This document shows positions 1 to 15,100 of a stretch of DNA of 64,000 nt, one piece after another. The position numbers were made by a program, and so were the translations under genes. The DNA is taken from positions 6,944,001 to 7,008,000 of the forward strand of contig JAZAYU010000013.1 in assembly GCA_038501625.1 (NCBI GenBank). The letters are read 5' to 3'. The notes under the pieces are model-generated. The model was not told the origin of the DNA. It searched no databases and was given only the letters and a program-made list of their open reading frames with translations. Numbering within the stretch: position 1 is the stretch's first letter; every line of letters starts with the position of its first letter. This stretch comes from Corbicula japonica (Eukaryota > Mollusca > Bivalvia > Venerida > Cyrenidae).

Positions 1-123
1 AAATGTAATACTGATTTGATTTATACACCAATTATAATTGGTGAAATCACATTGGAAGTGGCAACCAATAAATAGAGAAAAGATTAGACAGAGGCATGTT
101 CACATGATGTGTTTATATTCTAG

Positions 124-3100
124 GTACATCCATCAGCTGGAGACTACCAACACTCAGTGCATTGCTCACAATAATGAACTGAAAGAGGTACATCTATTTA
201 TTATATTCCTGTACCTGTTTCATGCATTTGATCTGGCTTTTATCATGGTTTATTTACCTGATTGTAAAGAGAAGTTGGGAATCCCTGATGTTACTTGGTA
301 TCAATGCTCAGAAAGATATTGCTGTTGCAACAAGAAGTACATGTATTCTTATTGATTTCAACTTGCTGTGCAATTAAATTTACAACAGTCTGTTAAATGA
401 AATTGATTTATAAACATTTTTGAATCTGGATGAACAAATTTGTCCTTCCTTGACATTTTTGTTCTCTGTACTTTTTATGCCCCCCAAAGGGAGGCATATA
501 GTAATCGGAACGTCCGTCCGTCCGTCTGAAATAATCTTGTCCTCGCTTCTTCTCCGAAACCGCTGGAGGGATTTCTTTGAAACTTCAGAGGATTGTTGGT
601 CTTCAAGCCTAGTTGTGCATATTGTCAGGATTTTCTGCTCGGATTATTATTGGCTGAGTTATGGCCATTTTTAGCAAAATCTTGTCCTCGCTTCTTCTCT
701 GTAATTGCTTGAGGGATTTCATCGAAACTTCACAGCAGTGTTTGTCACCAAGCCTAGTTGTGCATAGCTTAAGGAATTTCTGGTTGGATTAATTTTGGCC
801 GAGTTATTGGCCTTTTCACCTAACCCTAACCCTAACATCTTTAATTTTTCTTTTAAATTCTGTTTTTAACCTTTTATTTTCTACAGTTATCAACCAGATT
901 TTGATACAAGCTTTATACCATCTTAAAATTCAATCTTTCCTGAACAATTTATTCACTGGTTGTTCAGTGATAAAATTTGAAACAAAAATTTTAGTAGCAG
1001 AGTGAAAATTTCAAGTGTCAAAATCCAGTATTTCTACCTGTCTTCAGCTACATATGTTGTTTACCAGTTTAATGCTCCAGTTGCTGGACAATGACCTGAT
1101 GAACTTTGCTGCTTAGATCTGTGTTATGCAATGTTAAGAACTTTGCTCTGGAAGATTTTATAGAGTAAATAATGTCATTTTCTATGGATAGTGACCAAAT
1201 AAACTTTCTTACTTAATAGCACTTTGAAATTCAGGCTTTTCTGAATATGTTATTCACTGTTTGTAAGTAAAACAACAACAAGAACAACAACAACAAATTT
1301 GAAGCACATTCTAAAATGTTTAGACTAAATTAAAGAGAGTCTTAGGTGTATACAGTGTATGTACACAAACTGGCAAGTTAAGGCCACACTTTTTTATGCT
1401 CCCCGAAGAAATTCGGGGGAGCATATAGTCGCCAAGTTGTCCGTCAGTACGTCCCACATTCTTTAACACTCTAGTGGTCACATTTTTGCCTGGATTGTTT
1501 TGAAACTTGGTCAGGATGTTTGTCCCAATGATTTCTCAAACGAGTTCGAATATGAGTCATCTGGGTCCAAAAACTAGGTCACTGTTACTAAAAATGAATT
1601 TTATTGTAAACACTCTAGCGGTCACATTTTTGCTCCGATTGTCATGAAACTTGGTCAGGATGTTTGTCCCAATGACTTCTCAGACAAGTTCGAATATGGG
1701 TCATCTGGGTCCAAAAACTAGGTCACTGTTACTAAAAATAGAATTTTCTTGTAAACACTCTAGCGGTCATATTTTTGCTCCGATTGTCATGAAACTTGGT
1801 CAGGATGTCTGTCCCAGTAATTTCTCAAGCGAGGTCGAATATGGGTCATCTGGGTCCAAAAACTAGGTCACTGTTACTAAAAATAGAATTATCTTGTCTT
1901 GGCTGTAAATTTGTTATTTCTTATTGGATTTCAAAATAACTTGGCACAAATGTTCACCATGACAAGGCGGTGTGCTGAGTGCAATACCCATGCCTGTTGG
2001 TCAAAGGTCAAGGTCACTGTTACTAAAAATATAATTTTCTTGTTAACGGTTTAGTGGTCACATTTTTGCTCTGATTGTCCGATTGTGAAGAAACATGGTC
2101 AGGACATTAGTCCCAGTTATTAATTGGACCAGTTTGAATATGGGTCATCTTGGGTCAAAAACTAGGTCACTGTTACTAAAAATAGAAAAATCTTGTCTTG
2201 GCTGTAAATCGTTATTTCTCATTGGATTTTAAAATAACTTGGCTCAAATGTTTACCATGACAAGGTGTTGATTCCCGTACAATACCCATGGCTGTTTGTC
2301 CAAGGTCAAGGTCACTGTTACTAAAAATAAAATTTTCTTGTCTGGGCTGTAACTTCCTAATGAATGGAGTGATTTCAAAATAACTTTACATAAATGTTTA
2401 CCATGACAATGGGTTGTGTTGCATACAATACCCATGCCGTTAGGTCTAAGTTCAAGGTCACTGTTACTAAAATAGCATTTTCTTCTCCAAGCTGTTGTTT
2501 CTTATTGGATTTTAAAATAACTTGGTGTAAATGTTTACCATATCGAGACGTTGGGTCACATACAACACAACTTTGTTGTATTCAGGTGAGCGATAAAGGG
2601 CCATCATGGCCCTCTTGTTTCACTTGATTTTACCAAACTTGCACATAACTCTTACAACCATTGAGCAGTTGTTGACAGGTGAGCGACCCTGTAGACCCTC
2701 TTGTTGCAAGGGTTATAGGCCCTTACTCTTTACTCTTTAACTTCCACAGGCATATTTTTACTACATATGTATACCAATTCGATTTCAAAGCTGCAGTTCG
2801 GGGCATATGTCAATTTCAAGTGACAGCTCTTGTTAGTTATGAATAAGACAAATGTTTGATAGCAGAAAGGTTAAACAAGATCCATATACTTTCCTTTTAC
2901 AGAGGATTACCTTGGAAATCCTGAGAAACAAACATTCCAGTAAGAAAGGCTCTTCAAGAGGTAAACTTAACTGCTGTTGATTCTATTTGAAAATTTCTGA
3001 ACTTAATAAACAATCATGTTCACTTCTTAAGATCCCAGAATGTTAGCTGTGTCCATAACAACAGAACATTTTAGAAACACATGAAATTAGCTGAAAACAT

Positions 3101-6100
3101 TCTCAAAACTGGGGACAGAATATTCTGGAATGATCCATACTCAATGATTTTTCACTTTAGAATAACAAGAATCTTTATTGACAGAATTTTGTACTGGTAC
3201 AATAAATCTTACCTTGAGTAGGAATCTGTGTCTTTGCTGTTTGATAGTTATTGCCGGTGCTGATATGGAGTACTCCGCTAAGATTGGACTTCTTTTCTAT
3301 TAATTTGTTAATATATGTGGGGAACATATTTTTGTGGATTTTGTGGGCAGATAATTAAAAAAAATGCCAATAAATATTTGTTACTTTAAATTTATAAAAT
3401 TACAGGAAATCAAAATACACAAGTTCAAGAAACTGTGAAAACATCATCTTACAAAAAACATGACATTCCATACCCAGAATATAAAAACAGTTGATGGTAC
3501 GAAAATAAAATTTAAGAGCTTTTAACATCATTTACTATCGTCAACAACACAGTTGATGACAGGAATTTGAGTAAATTAAATAACATGTAAAGTTAGGTAG
3601 TTAACGAGTTGTACAGTGATGCATACAGTAAGTACCTGTATAGCATGTGACTTTCAGAGTCTCCTATTCCACTGGTTGACAAGGATATTGTGGACTGTAT
3701 GTATTCCAAGTATTGTCATAGCGACCAGCCAGTCAGTGGTGGAGGTTCCGAGATTGAAATAGAACGTTCCAGCGGAGAGACTGACAGTGATACCGAAACA
3801 ACAGATGGTAGTGAGGTAAGTCATTCCTTGTAATCTAACTACAGTCAGGGGCCTGGCAGGAGTTCTGAGATTAAAGTAGATTTTCAATGGAGAGACCAAC
3901 AGGGTATGCAGATGGTTAAAAATACAAGGATTCCTGGTTGGTACTTGGGCTTTTTACCAAGGTTGTTTCAACATGCCAGCTGAATAGCACTGCTACAGGC
4001 ACAGATTTTCTTTCACTGAGTGAACCAGTACTGTATCTAGGTTTAATTTCAAACACATGACCTACAGATTTTTAAAGCCAAGTTTGTAACTACTTGGCTA
4101 GCTCTCCACCTCTAGAGATGATTCACTTATTTTACCAATTTGCTATGTCTTCAGGTATTGAATGAAGGAAAGTCACTCTCAGTGAGTTGGAATGTCCCTA
4201 GTTTCACCATTGTGTTATGTTTACAGGTATTGAGTCAAGGGGAGTCACTCTCAGTGAGCCAGAATGAGGATGATTTAGAACAGTTTTCTATCACTGAGGA
4301 GAATGATGTAGATGAAGAAAACATGTATGTATCTTGCTTTTTACTTTCCCTTTTGTTTTTCAGTACCTTTCAAGATTCTTGTATGTATTCATAGCCATTA
4401 TTAGACAGTGCAAGGATAGAAATACATTTTAAAGTGATATCAATGCGATGTATTACCAAGTGATAGTTTTAAAAAACCATACATCTGAAAATGGGTGTAT
4501 CTTTAAAAGTATTGCATAATTTCATGAACCTTATATAAGATTCCAACTATCACTGATCACTGATAAAAGACTTTATAAGCAGTATTTCAACAGTCGAGTC
4601 CTGCAAACATCCATATTTGTAAGAAAAGCTAGTCTGTATAAACAAAGTAAATGGAAATTATTGGTAAAGTTTCATACTCTATAACTCAGTCATGAGTATA
4701 AGATTAGGATGGTAAAGTCTGTCACTAAAGGAACTGTTGTACCTTGATGTAGAGAATGCTGTATTTGTAGGTGTTTGGATAATGATATAGAGAATGCTGT
4801 ATTTGTAGTTGTTCTGATAATGATGTAGAGAATGCTATATTTGTAGGTGTTTGGATAATGATGTAGAGAATGCTGTATTTGTAGGTATTTGGATAATGAT
4901 GTAGAGAAAGCTGTATTTGTAGGTATTTGGATAATGATGAAGAGAATGCTGTATTTGTAGGTGTTTGGATAATGATGTAGAGAAAGCTGTATTTGTAGGT
5001 GTTCGGATAATGATTTAGAGAATGCTGTATTTGTAGGTGTTTTAATAATGATGTAGAGAATGCTGTATTTGTAGGTGTTTGGATAATGACGTAGAGAATG
5101 CTGTATCTGTAGGTGTTCGGATAATGACATAGAGAATGCTGTATTTGTAGATGTTTGGATTATGATGTAGAGAATGCTGTATTTGTAGGTGTTAGGATTA
5201 TGATGTAGAGAATGCTATATTTGTAGGTGTTAGGATTATGATGTAGAGAATTCTATATTTGTAGATGTTTGGATTATGATGTAGAGAATGCTGTATTTGT
5301 AGGTGTTTGGATAATGATGTAGAGAATGCAGTATTTGTAGGTGTTTGGATTACGATGTAGAGAATGATGTAGAGAATGCTGTATTTGTAGGTGTTTGGAT
5401 AATGATTTAGAGAATGCTGTATTTGTAGGTGTTCGGATAATGACGTAGAGAAAGCTGTATTTGTAGGTGTTTGGATAATGAAGTAGAGAATGCTGCATTT
5501 GTAGGTGTTTGGATTATGATGAAGAGAATTGTGTATTTGTAGGTGTTTAGATTATGATGTAGAGAATGCTGTATTTGTAGGTGTTTGGATTATGATGTAG
5601 AGAATGCTGTATTTGTAGGTGTTTGGATAATGATGTAGAGAATGCTGTATTTGTAGGAGTTTGGATAATGATGTAGAGAATGCTGTATTTGTAGGTGTTT
5701 GGATAATGATTTAGAGAATGCTGTATTTGTAGGTGTTTTTATAAAATGACTTAGAGAATGCTATATTTGTAGGTGTTTGGATAATGATGTAGAGAATGCT
5801 CTGAGAGAAGACGAGGAAAGTAACAACCTGGACCGAGAGACATCCTCATCCAACCCTGTAGCTAGTGCCATGAACATTCTAGAACAGAAAACTTCCAGGT
5901 AACTACATCGGTCTATCTACTATCTGTGTTTAATGTGTCATCAAACAGTAATGTAGCAGCAGTGTTTTTCTGCCATTGTGTAAACAAGTGTATCACCTTT
6001 ACAAAACTTTTACCTGAATCAGCATCATGCACTTACCAGCAAACGGCACCAGAGTGATGCAAATCATTTTCCTTTAAATTTGAATTTAGGCCATTATTGT

Positions 6101-9100
6101 AAACTGTTATAAAAACAGTAGCTTTAATTGGAGCAGAGTTACAGGTTGAAGTTTACTTCTTAAAAATACTCCAATCCTGTCTGTTATGTTACAACATGGT
6201 AGGGTATACCCTGCCAGACTTTTTAGCCCTACTAATATTCCTGGGGTTGTATCATTGACTTGCCTATTTGTATTTGGGCATGTATTACACTCATAGTTCA
6301 TAGGAATGTTGTGCCAGGGTTCGACATTAAGGCCCGACCGAACGACATTTACTAGTTAACCGACAGTTTAGTTGTGTCACGTCCTAGGCTAGCTGGACCG
6401 AGTGGTCGTGTTGCAAAATTGTCAAAATCTGCCCAAATATCCGGTATAATTAAGTTTCAAAAGCAAAATAACGGTAAAACTCTGACAATGTTTGCCGAAA
6501 CAATTTCCCTTCGCCTTTACTATTTTTAAACAATCTTGACATGCGTTCAACTGAAATGGCTTATGTATCTAGATCGAGGATGTGTTATCTAAAATAAAAC
6601 ACATAAAATGCTCGCATGTATACGTCATAGTCTATTTATTTCAACAAGCAACAACGAAACTTATAGACAATGACGTATCCATACAGGCATTTTCTAAGTT
6701 AAATCGAGGCATTGTTTCTCGGATTTTACGATGTTGTAATGATAATCATTTATTTTATTGGCGTATTTATGTTTATTTATGTGCTCCAATGATTCTTTAT
6801 ACAGTAGACTCCACGAAATCGGGTATCGGCTATAAGAATATATCGGCAAATGGGGTACGATTTTCGAACACAAATCCATTTCCTATATAAGCAATGTAAA
6901 TTTTATCGGTCATACGGGTATCGGATAAGAGAATATATCGCCAAATCGAATAGAAAATTTGCAATTTTTTTGGCCAAAACTGATTGAAATCGAATATTTT
7001 CATCGCCTGTTTACAGGAAATGACACCGGATGTACCGTTTATCGTCCCTATCAAAGCTTATGACACCCTTATTATTTGTCTATTGTCAGCTGATAAATCC
7101 AATTAAATATTTTGACAGCGATGAACAGGGACAGTGAAGCCTCAGGGCAAACAAACTGTAACCTGTCACCTCTTTTAAACAGCTTATTCAATCAGGCGTT
7201 AAAAAATCTGTTACAAATACACAGAAGCCTAGGACTATCCGTTATCGAGACGTTATTGATACATGTACTTACAATAATCCACGTTTAAATTCCATTGTCT
7301 GTTTTTAATTATCGCATAAATTAATCCGCACAATTCAGAAACAAACAAAAAGTAATTTATCAATCATGTTTAAAAAATACTCATAGATTTTTGTACATTT
7401 CTTTGATCCGCCTTCCATCTTAATTTCATACGGAAACTGAATTTGATTGACAGTCAGTATGAAGGTAAACATTGATACCAACCCTCAATGAAATGCAACT
7501 TCAAAGGAAATTGTCGGCTCGTATCAAGACTGTTTTTTTGTCGGCTCTGCTTTGAAATCGTTTGATCTTCAAAACTGTGTACGTGACATTTCACATTTTT
7601 AGCTGGGTTAAATTGGTTGATGATGCAATAATACTGAACTATGATACTTGAGATAAAATTGGGATGTAATTTATTATGGAATATGTTCGCATTGGTTAGT
7701 GTTTTAATACTTATTTCACATTCACGTTGTAAATGTCGCGGTAGCATAATATAATTTGAAACTTCGATTTTGTAGCAGAACATGACAGAAGGGTCTGTTA
7801 ATCAATAAATAAACATAAAATAATGCATATTTATCCAGAACACGATCTACCTGACCTCCCTTGTCAACAAATATATGCAGATTTCATGATGAATACGATT
7901 ACCGGCCAATCGGGTACTCCGGGCAATAGAATATTTTTAGCTGACAATTTGTGTATTCGATTTGCCGGAGTCTACTGTACAATTATTGAACATTATTATT
8001 GTAAAATAAAACCAACTAAAAACAAATGCTGCAAACTTACTCGCGACAGTTCCCATTCCATAAATAAATGAATTGATAGAATCCCAAGTAATATGACATC
8101 GGACTGTTTCCGGTTTTGTTTTGTTATTAGTTCTGACAGACGACAGTAAAATGTCAAATGTGAACGATCTTCATAATTTTGGCCATTGAAGTCCACCTAT
8201 TGATTCATTCAATGCCTAACAAGCCCTTGAACTTTGATGGCATGGGGGACAAAGGGCCAGAGGTCCTGACTGATGTGTGACAATAACCTAGTAACTATGT
8301 GTAACTAATACCTAGCATTTTTTGAAGTTCAGTGTTGTTAACAATAAATCATGATTGACAGTTCAGAGTTGAAGCTATTTTATATGATACTCATTGTTTC
8401 TAATTTGGTTAATTATTTTGTTTGTTCATGGTATATATATATGCATGTTTAACTTATGTACATATATCAGTGTACATTTTCAGTGTTGTAGTACCGTTTA
8501 AATGTTGGTCTAGTTCATGTTAGGTCAGGTCTAGTAGATTTTCAAAGTAACTGGACCACTGGTCTAGTTTTTGAAAAAGTTAGCGTCGAACCCTGCGTGC
8601 AAAAAAATTTACTCAGTACTTAGTAGCTAACAATGTAGAAGCTAATCAGACAGATGTCTAGGCTGATCTGGCTCTAAACTTGTCACAAAATGTGACTCAA
8701 GTCTCTTAAAGTATGTCATAACAAATTTGTACATGGTTTAACCAAGAACACCTGTTATTCTTAATTGTTTATTGTTCTCAACTGTAGAAACGAAGATGAG
8801 ACCATATTGTTGCAGTTTCTGCAGGATTCTGACAGCCAATGGCCACGTAGGACACGACCAGCCAGACACACATCACCCTCTAGTGCCGGTGCGTACACAC
8901 TCATTTGTTTGACCTGAGCTCAAGATCATAAAACTGAGATTGGATACCAGTCTCAAGCATCTGATTGGCTGAAACGACGACTAGTCTCCTGATTTAGTTT
9001 TATTGTCTTGGGCCATGATTAAAATTAAGCTTTTGGTCAATGTTTCTTTGCAAAAGGGATGAGGAACTAATACAGTGCATTTGTTAAGTTATATTTTGTC

Positions 9101-12100
9101 ATGCTTTGGCAACTTTGCATGTCAAATATCTAAAATAAAAAAACATGAAAAAGGTCAAACCAAGTGTTATAACATTTGAAAATTTTGCAAAATAAGCATT
9201 GCACATTAAATTTTAGGGTGTTTTGTTATTTTAGGTAAAAACATGTTTTCCAAAAACATTTACATTTCCCAAAGTGAGAGATATTTTAATTTGATCAATG
9301 AACTTTCCTTATACCAATGTAACCAATATAGACTCTGACCCTCCTATACATTCTTGTGTTGATAAGGGTCTACACTAGTGGCTTTTTTTCTAGGGGGAAC
9401 TTTATATGAACATTCATGAAAAATGGACAAGTTGTTTACAGCAATGGTTAAATATATGATTCAAAGTAGAGCGATACGGTATTTTTTAGGTGTTCACAAA
9501 TTCACACCAATTTTAGCGTTAAATGGGGATATGGGTTGGATTATTACAAAACACAGACGTTGGGTAAACATGATTAGATTATGGAACAGATTAGTAAACA
9601 TGAATAACTCAAGATTGACAAAAAAAATATTTGAGTATGATTATAGATCAAATGGAAATACTTGGTGCTCAGAAATAAAACAAATTTTATGTGAAGTAAA
9701 TCTTTCGGCCTGTTATGACACTAAAACTACGGTTGATCTCAAAGAGGTAGAAGTCAGGCTATTTACAAAATATAAAGAAGATTGGTCCAATAATATAAAA
9801 ACAGTCTCAAAGTTGAGAACTTACATAAAATTTAAATCAGAATACAATACAGAAAAATATCTTCTCGCAAATCTTACAAAGGTTGAGAGATCACATTTAT
9901 CACAATTTCGTTGCGGTATTCTACCTCTTCGGGTTGAAACTGGAAGATTTATGGGTCTTAACCAAAATGAAAGATTGTGTCAAATTTGCAATAGTAATAG
10001 TGAAGTAGAAGATGAAACCCATTTCTTGTTAAAATGTTCCATGTATCAGGACATCAGAGACAATCTACTACACAGAGCAATTGCCAATAATGAGAATTTT
10101 CCAACGCTTTCCGATTCAGAAAAACTAGTTTATTTACTAAATAACCATTTTATACATGTGTCAAAATTTATTGTAAGCGGCATGATTAGAAGAAAATCGA
10201 TACTATACACTTAAAAAATCTTTTTTTTTACGAATAGTCTCTAATTAAAAATCTACTTAAGTAATATGTATTTATTTCCTATCAAACTCTCGTTCAGACA
10301 TACCATATGTATATATTTTGTTTTCTATTGTGTGACTTGATGTAAATAGTACATGCGTACTAATTGAAAATGTCATACAGTATTAGTTTCTGTTCTAATG
10401 TTTAAAACCATCTGAAGTGACTTATAGGCCCAACGTGGCCGGGTGTTGTATTTATTTGTTATTATAGTTTGTAAATATTTGATACACAATGTCACTATAA
10501 TAAAATTTACTTACTTACTTACTTACTTATTGGAAATAAATCAGGTTTTTTTTATACATGAATTACAAGTTTTTTCTTAAACTAGAAATGAAAGATAAAT
10601 AATTTTTGTTGTTGCTTTTCAGATTTGTTGCTTAATTTTGACTTTGGTTACTATGTGCCACGTCCTCCAAGCTCATCAGCATCCGATTCAGCTGCTAGTC
10701 TGTTTACATCTCGATCAGATAAATCTGTGAAACCCAGCAATAGCCTAGACTCTGCCTGTAAAATGTCAGGTAGGCTTTTCATAGCACACAGAATATATAT
10801 ATATATATATTCACCTTTATCGCATAGGCAAACAGTGTAGATCAAGCTCAGCGGGCAAATCTGCCATCTGATCTACAGATTCATTTGGTTATTTATGACT
10901 CAGATGTGACTTCCGCATCTGTGCTGTCTGATCTGGATCTACACTAGTCGCTCATGTGTTAAAATGTGTATTTATGGAGTAAAGGGTTAAATCCTTTACT
11001 TTAATTTAGACTACTTACAGTATGTCACTTCCTTCAGTCTTGCTTTCTTAAACAGGGGTTATCAAGACACAACACACAAGATCTTTAGCAGGGTTTTCTA
11101 GCATACATAGTAATTAATAGGTCTAGGGTAAGTTTTTACCACAAGCTACGACCTACTATTTTTTGATTCCATATTGGTATGACTTAATGGTAGAGCATCT
11201 TGTCCAATGGTCAAGTAGTGGTAGGTTTTAACAGAGAGATATCATTTTAAGGCAACATATAAATTAATCAAATTAATTTTTGTCTCATGGGGTGGATTAA
11301 AATTGTCCCTCATTCTTTTTTTGTTTTTTTCTAGGTTCAACTGCATCCACAACAGACTCTTTACACGACATCCAGGCCAGATTTAACCGACTGTCAGAAG
11401 CTGATACCCTGGAGCACATTCAGGCAAGGTTTAATGAGCTAGCAGCAACAACCTTCAGTACTCTTGCTGCTGCTAATGCTGCAGTTTCCAGTGAAATAGA
11501 GGCTAGAGCAAGGGCAAATATTGAGAAAAATGGTGAGCTAATACTCTCATAGAATTCTTTGTGAATTTTAGTCTAGTTCAAAAGTACCTATTCCATTTTT
11601 ATGCCCCCCGCCATGAAATTGCGACGGGCATTAAGAGTTGCTCCTGTCCGTCCGTCCGTCCGTCTCTCCTTCCGTCCGTCCGTCCGTACATCCGTCCGTC
11701 CGTCCGTCCGATATTCTCGTGAACGCAACTCCTCCTACACTACTGGTCGGAATTTAATGAAACTTGACCACAATGCTTGGCCTGATATGTAGTTGTGCAT
11801 GAAGGTGGGGTTTCGTTCTTACATGTTCCGTTCAGAAGTTATTGCCCTTTGATACTTCCATTTACATTAGTTTTAATAGGAGTATATCTCGTGAACGCAA
11901 CTCCTCCTACACTACTGGTGGGAATTTAATGAAACTTGACCACAATGCTTGGCCTGATATGTTGTTGTGCATAAAGGTAGGGTTTTGCTCTTACATGTTC
12001 CGTTCAGAAGTTATGGCCCTTTGATAATTCCATTTACATTAGTTTTAATAGGAGTATATCTCGTGAACGCAACTCCTCCTACACAACTGGTGGGAATTTA

Positions 12101-15100
12101 ATGAAACTTGACCACAATGCTTGGCCTGATATGTTGTTGTGCATAAAGGTGGGGTTTTGCTCTTACATGTTCCGTTCAGAAGTTATGGCCCTTTGATAAT
12201 TCCATTTACATTAGTTTTAATAGGAATATATCTTGTGAACGCAACTCCTCCTACACCTCTGCTGGGAATTTGATGAAACTTTACCACAATTCTTGGCCTG
12301 ATATGTTGTTGTGCAAAAAGGTGGGGTTTAGCTCTTACATGTTCTGTTCAGAAGTTATGGCCCTTTGATACTTCCATTTACATTAGTTTTAATAGGAATA
12401 TATCTTGTTTCTTATATTTTGTGCATTTTGCCCATAACTTAAAAACTACTTGAGATACTGCCTTGAAACTTGAAATATATTTTCACCATCAAAATCTACA
12501 TCATAACCAACAAGACCCATAACCATGCTTCCAATATTTTCAAATTATGCCCCTTTTTCACTTACATTTTGTGTTTAGAAAAATATACACTTTGCCCTTA
12601 ACTTTGTTTGGAATGGAGGGATTTCAAAATAACTTGGCACAAATGTTCACCATAACAAGGCGGTGTGATGTGACTGTAGGTCCAAGGTCAAGGTCACTGT
12701 TACTAAAAATAGAATTTTCTTGCAAAATCTTGTCGGCTCTGTAACTTTGTTATTTCTTATTGGATTTTTAAATAACTTGGTATAATTGTTCACCATATCA
12801 AGACGGTATGTCACATACATGCCCAAGCCTTTAGGTCGAAGGTTTAGGTCACTGTTACTAAAAATAGAATTTTCTTGTCCGGGCTGTTACTTTGTTATGA
12901 ATGGAGGGATTTCAAAATAACTTGGCACAAATGTTCACCATGACAGGGCGATGTGTCACGTACCATGCCCATGCCTGTAGGTCAAAGGTCAAGGTCAGTG
13001 TTACTTAAAATAGAATTCTCTTGTCCGGGCTGTTACTTTGTTATGAATGGAGGGATTTCAAAATAACTTTGCACAAATGTTCACTATGACAAGGCAGTGT
13101 GTCCGCACAATACCCAAGCCTGAAGGTCCAAGGTCAAGGTCACTGTTGCTAAAAATAGAATTTTCTTGTCCAGGCTGTAACTTCATTGTAAATGGAGGGA
13201 TTTCAAAATAACTTGACACAAATGTTCACCATGACAGGGCGGTGTATCGCGTACCATGCCCATGCCTGTAGGTCAAAGTCACTGTTACTAAAAATAGAAT
13301 TCTCTTGTCCGGGCTGTAACTTTGTTAGGAATAGATTGATTTCAAAATAACTTGACACAAATGTTCATCATGACAAGATGGTGTGTCCCGTACCATGCCC
13401 ATGCCTAGGTCCAAGGTCAAGGTCACTGTTACTAAAATAGAATTTTCTTGTCAGGGTTGTAACTACATTAGGAATATAGTAATTTCAAAATAACTTGGCA
13501 GAAATGTTCACCATGACAAGGTGGTGAGTTGTGTACCATGTCCATGCCTGTAGGTCCAAGGTCAAGGTCACTGTTACTAACAATAGAATTTCCTTGTCCG
13601 GGCTATAACTTTGTTTTGAATGGAGGGTTTTCAAAATAACTTGGCACAAATGTTCACCATGACAAGGCGGTGTGTTGCGTACATTACCCATGCCTGTAAG
13701 TCCAAGGTCAAGGTCACAGTTACTAAAACTTGAATTTACTTGTTCGGGCTATAACTTCTTTATGAATGAAGGGATTTCAAAATAACTTGGCACAAATGTT
13801 CACTATGACATTGCATTGCATTACCACCAACTTCTTCACAGACATTTCCGTAATGAGAAGACAACAGTGCCACAAATACAAATAATTTACTTGATCACCA
13901 AGTTTATGCATATTCTTATAATTACTCGAACATCACTGTCTTTGAAATGCTATTATTACCATCATTGCACTTTAGTATCTGGAAACGATGCATAGCAGGG
14001 GCATCCGTGTCCTATGGACACATTTTTAGTTTTTGAAAGTTAAGCTATGTTATTGTGTTTTTATGTTCATATTAAAGTGGTTAATTGGAATTCTACTTGA
14101 TAAAACTAATGGTCAATAGATATCTTAATGAAATAGTACAACAAATTTACTAAAGATGGTATAGCTTGAGATTAACCCTTTCCTCCATAGACACACCTTA
14201 ATTGCGTGGGTGAACAATGTAGATCCAGATCAGCTGGCAAATTTGTGCCATCTGATCAGGATCTGCACTGTTGGCTTTTTGATTTGTTAGGTTATTTCTG
14301 ACCAAAATGCAACCAGTGCAGATCCTGATCAGATGGCATGGATGTGCCAGCTAATCTGGATTTACACTTGTCGCACATGCGTAAAAATGCATATATATGT
14401 AGGGAAGGATTAGAATTTCTCTTGTTATTCTATTATATATGAAGAGACTGGTTGGAAGTATACAGCACTTGTCTGAAAGCCTTTAATATAAATGAAACCC
14501 ATAATTGGTAGTTTTTAGGTCATCTGTTCACTGAATTAGTCAATTCCATCATTACAAATCAGTGTACTGATAAACCTGGTACACTGAATTACCAGAAAGT
14601 CTGTTTCTGGTTAACAGATATAAAGTCCATGCCATGTGACACACTGGTTTACTTCAAGAGCGTTTGTTGTGTTGCAAAAATGTCAGTTTCTTCTGTTTTG
14701 TGTGGAAGAATTGTCAGTTGGGTCTTGGGTCTTCGTTATGCGGCAAAATTATCAGTTACCTGTGATGATTCTGCTTCAAGTGGCAAAATTGTCAGGTGCT
14801 TATGAAGAAGCTGTGTCATGTGGCACATCTGTCGATTACCTCTGAAGCATTTACTTGGTGTGATTCAGTTGTCACTGACGTCTGGAAAATCATATCATGT
14901 GGCGAAGTTGTCATTAACCTGTTGAAAGTATGTCATGTGGCTAAATTGTCAATCACTTTTCTAGTTTACCTGCAAATGGTTAATTTCTTAGGATTGTCAT
15001 GAAGTCTTTCTTGCTAACAAACAGAAATCATTGTTACTGTATCACTACCCAAAGCAACTTGACCCTTTATTCCATAGATACACATGCTTTATGGCATATG

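Noticed and set aside
38..355. 105-codon ORF as an independent gene
   Set aside because: Only 124-187 has exon borders and coiled-coil character; the rest reads through intron.
820..836. Telomere-like CCTAACCCTAACCCTAAC
   Set aside because: Only two and a half repeats inside a dispersed element; too short to be an interstitial telomere.
4690..5498. Minus-strand ORFs of 146 and 74 codons
   Set aside because: They are the 38-bp minisatellite read in three phases; the real coding strand there is plus.
11644..11710. CRISPR-like regular CGTCCGTCCG runs
   Set aside because: Simple CCGT repeats with no spacers; eukaryotic context.
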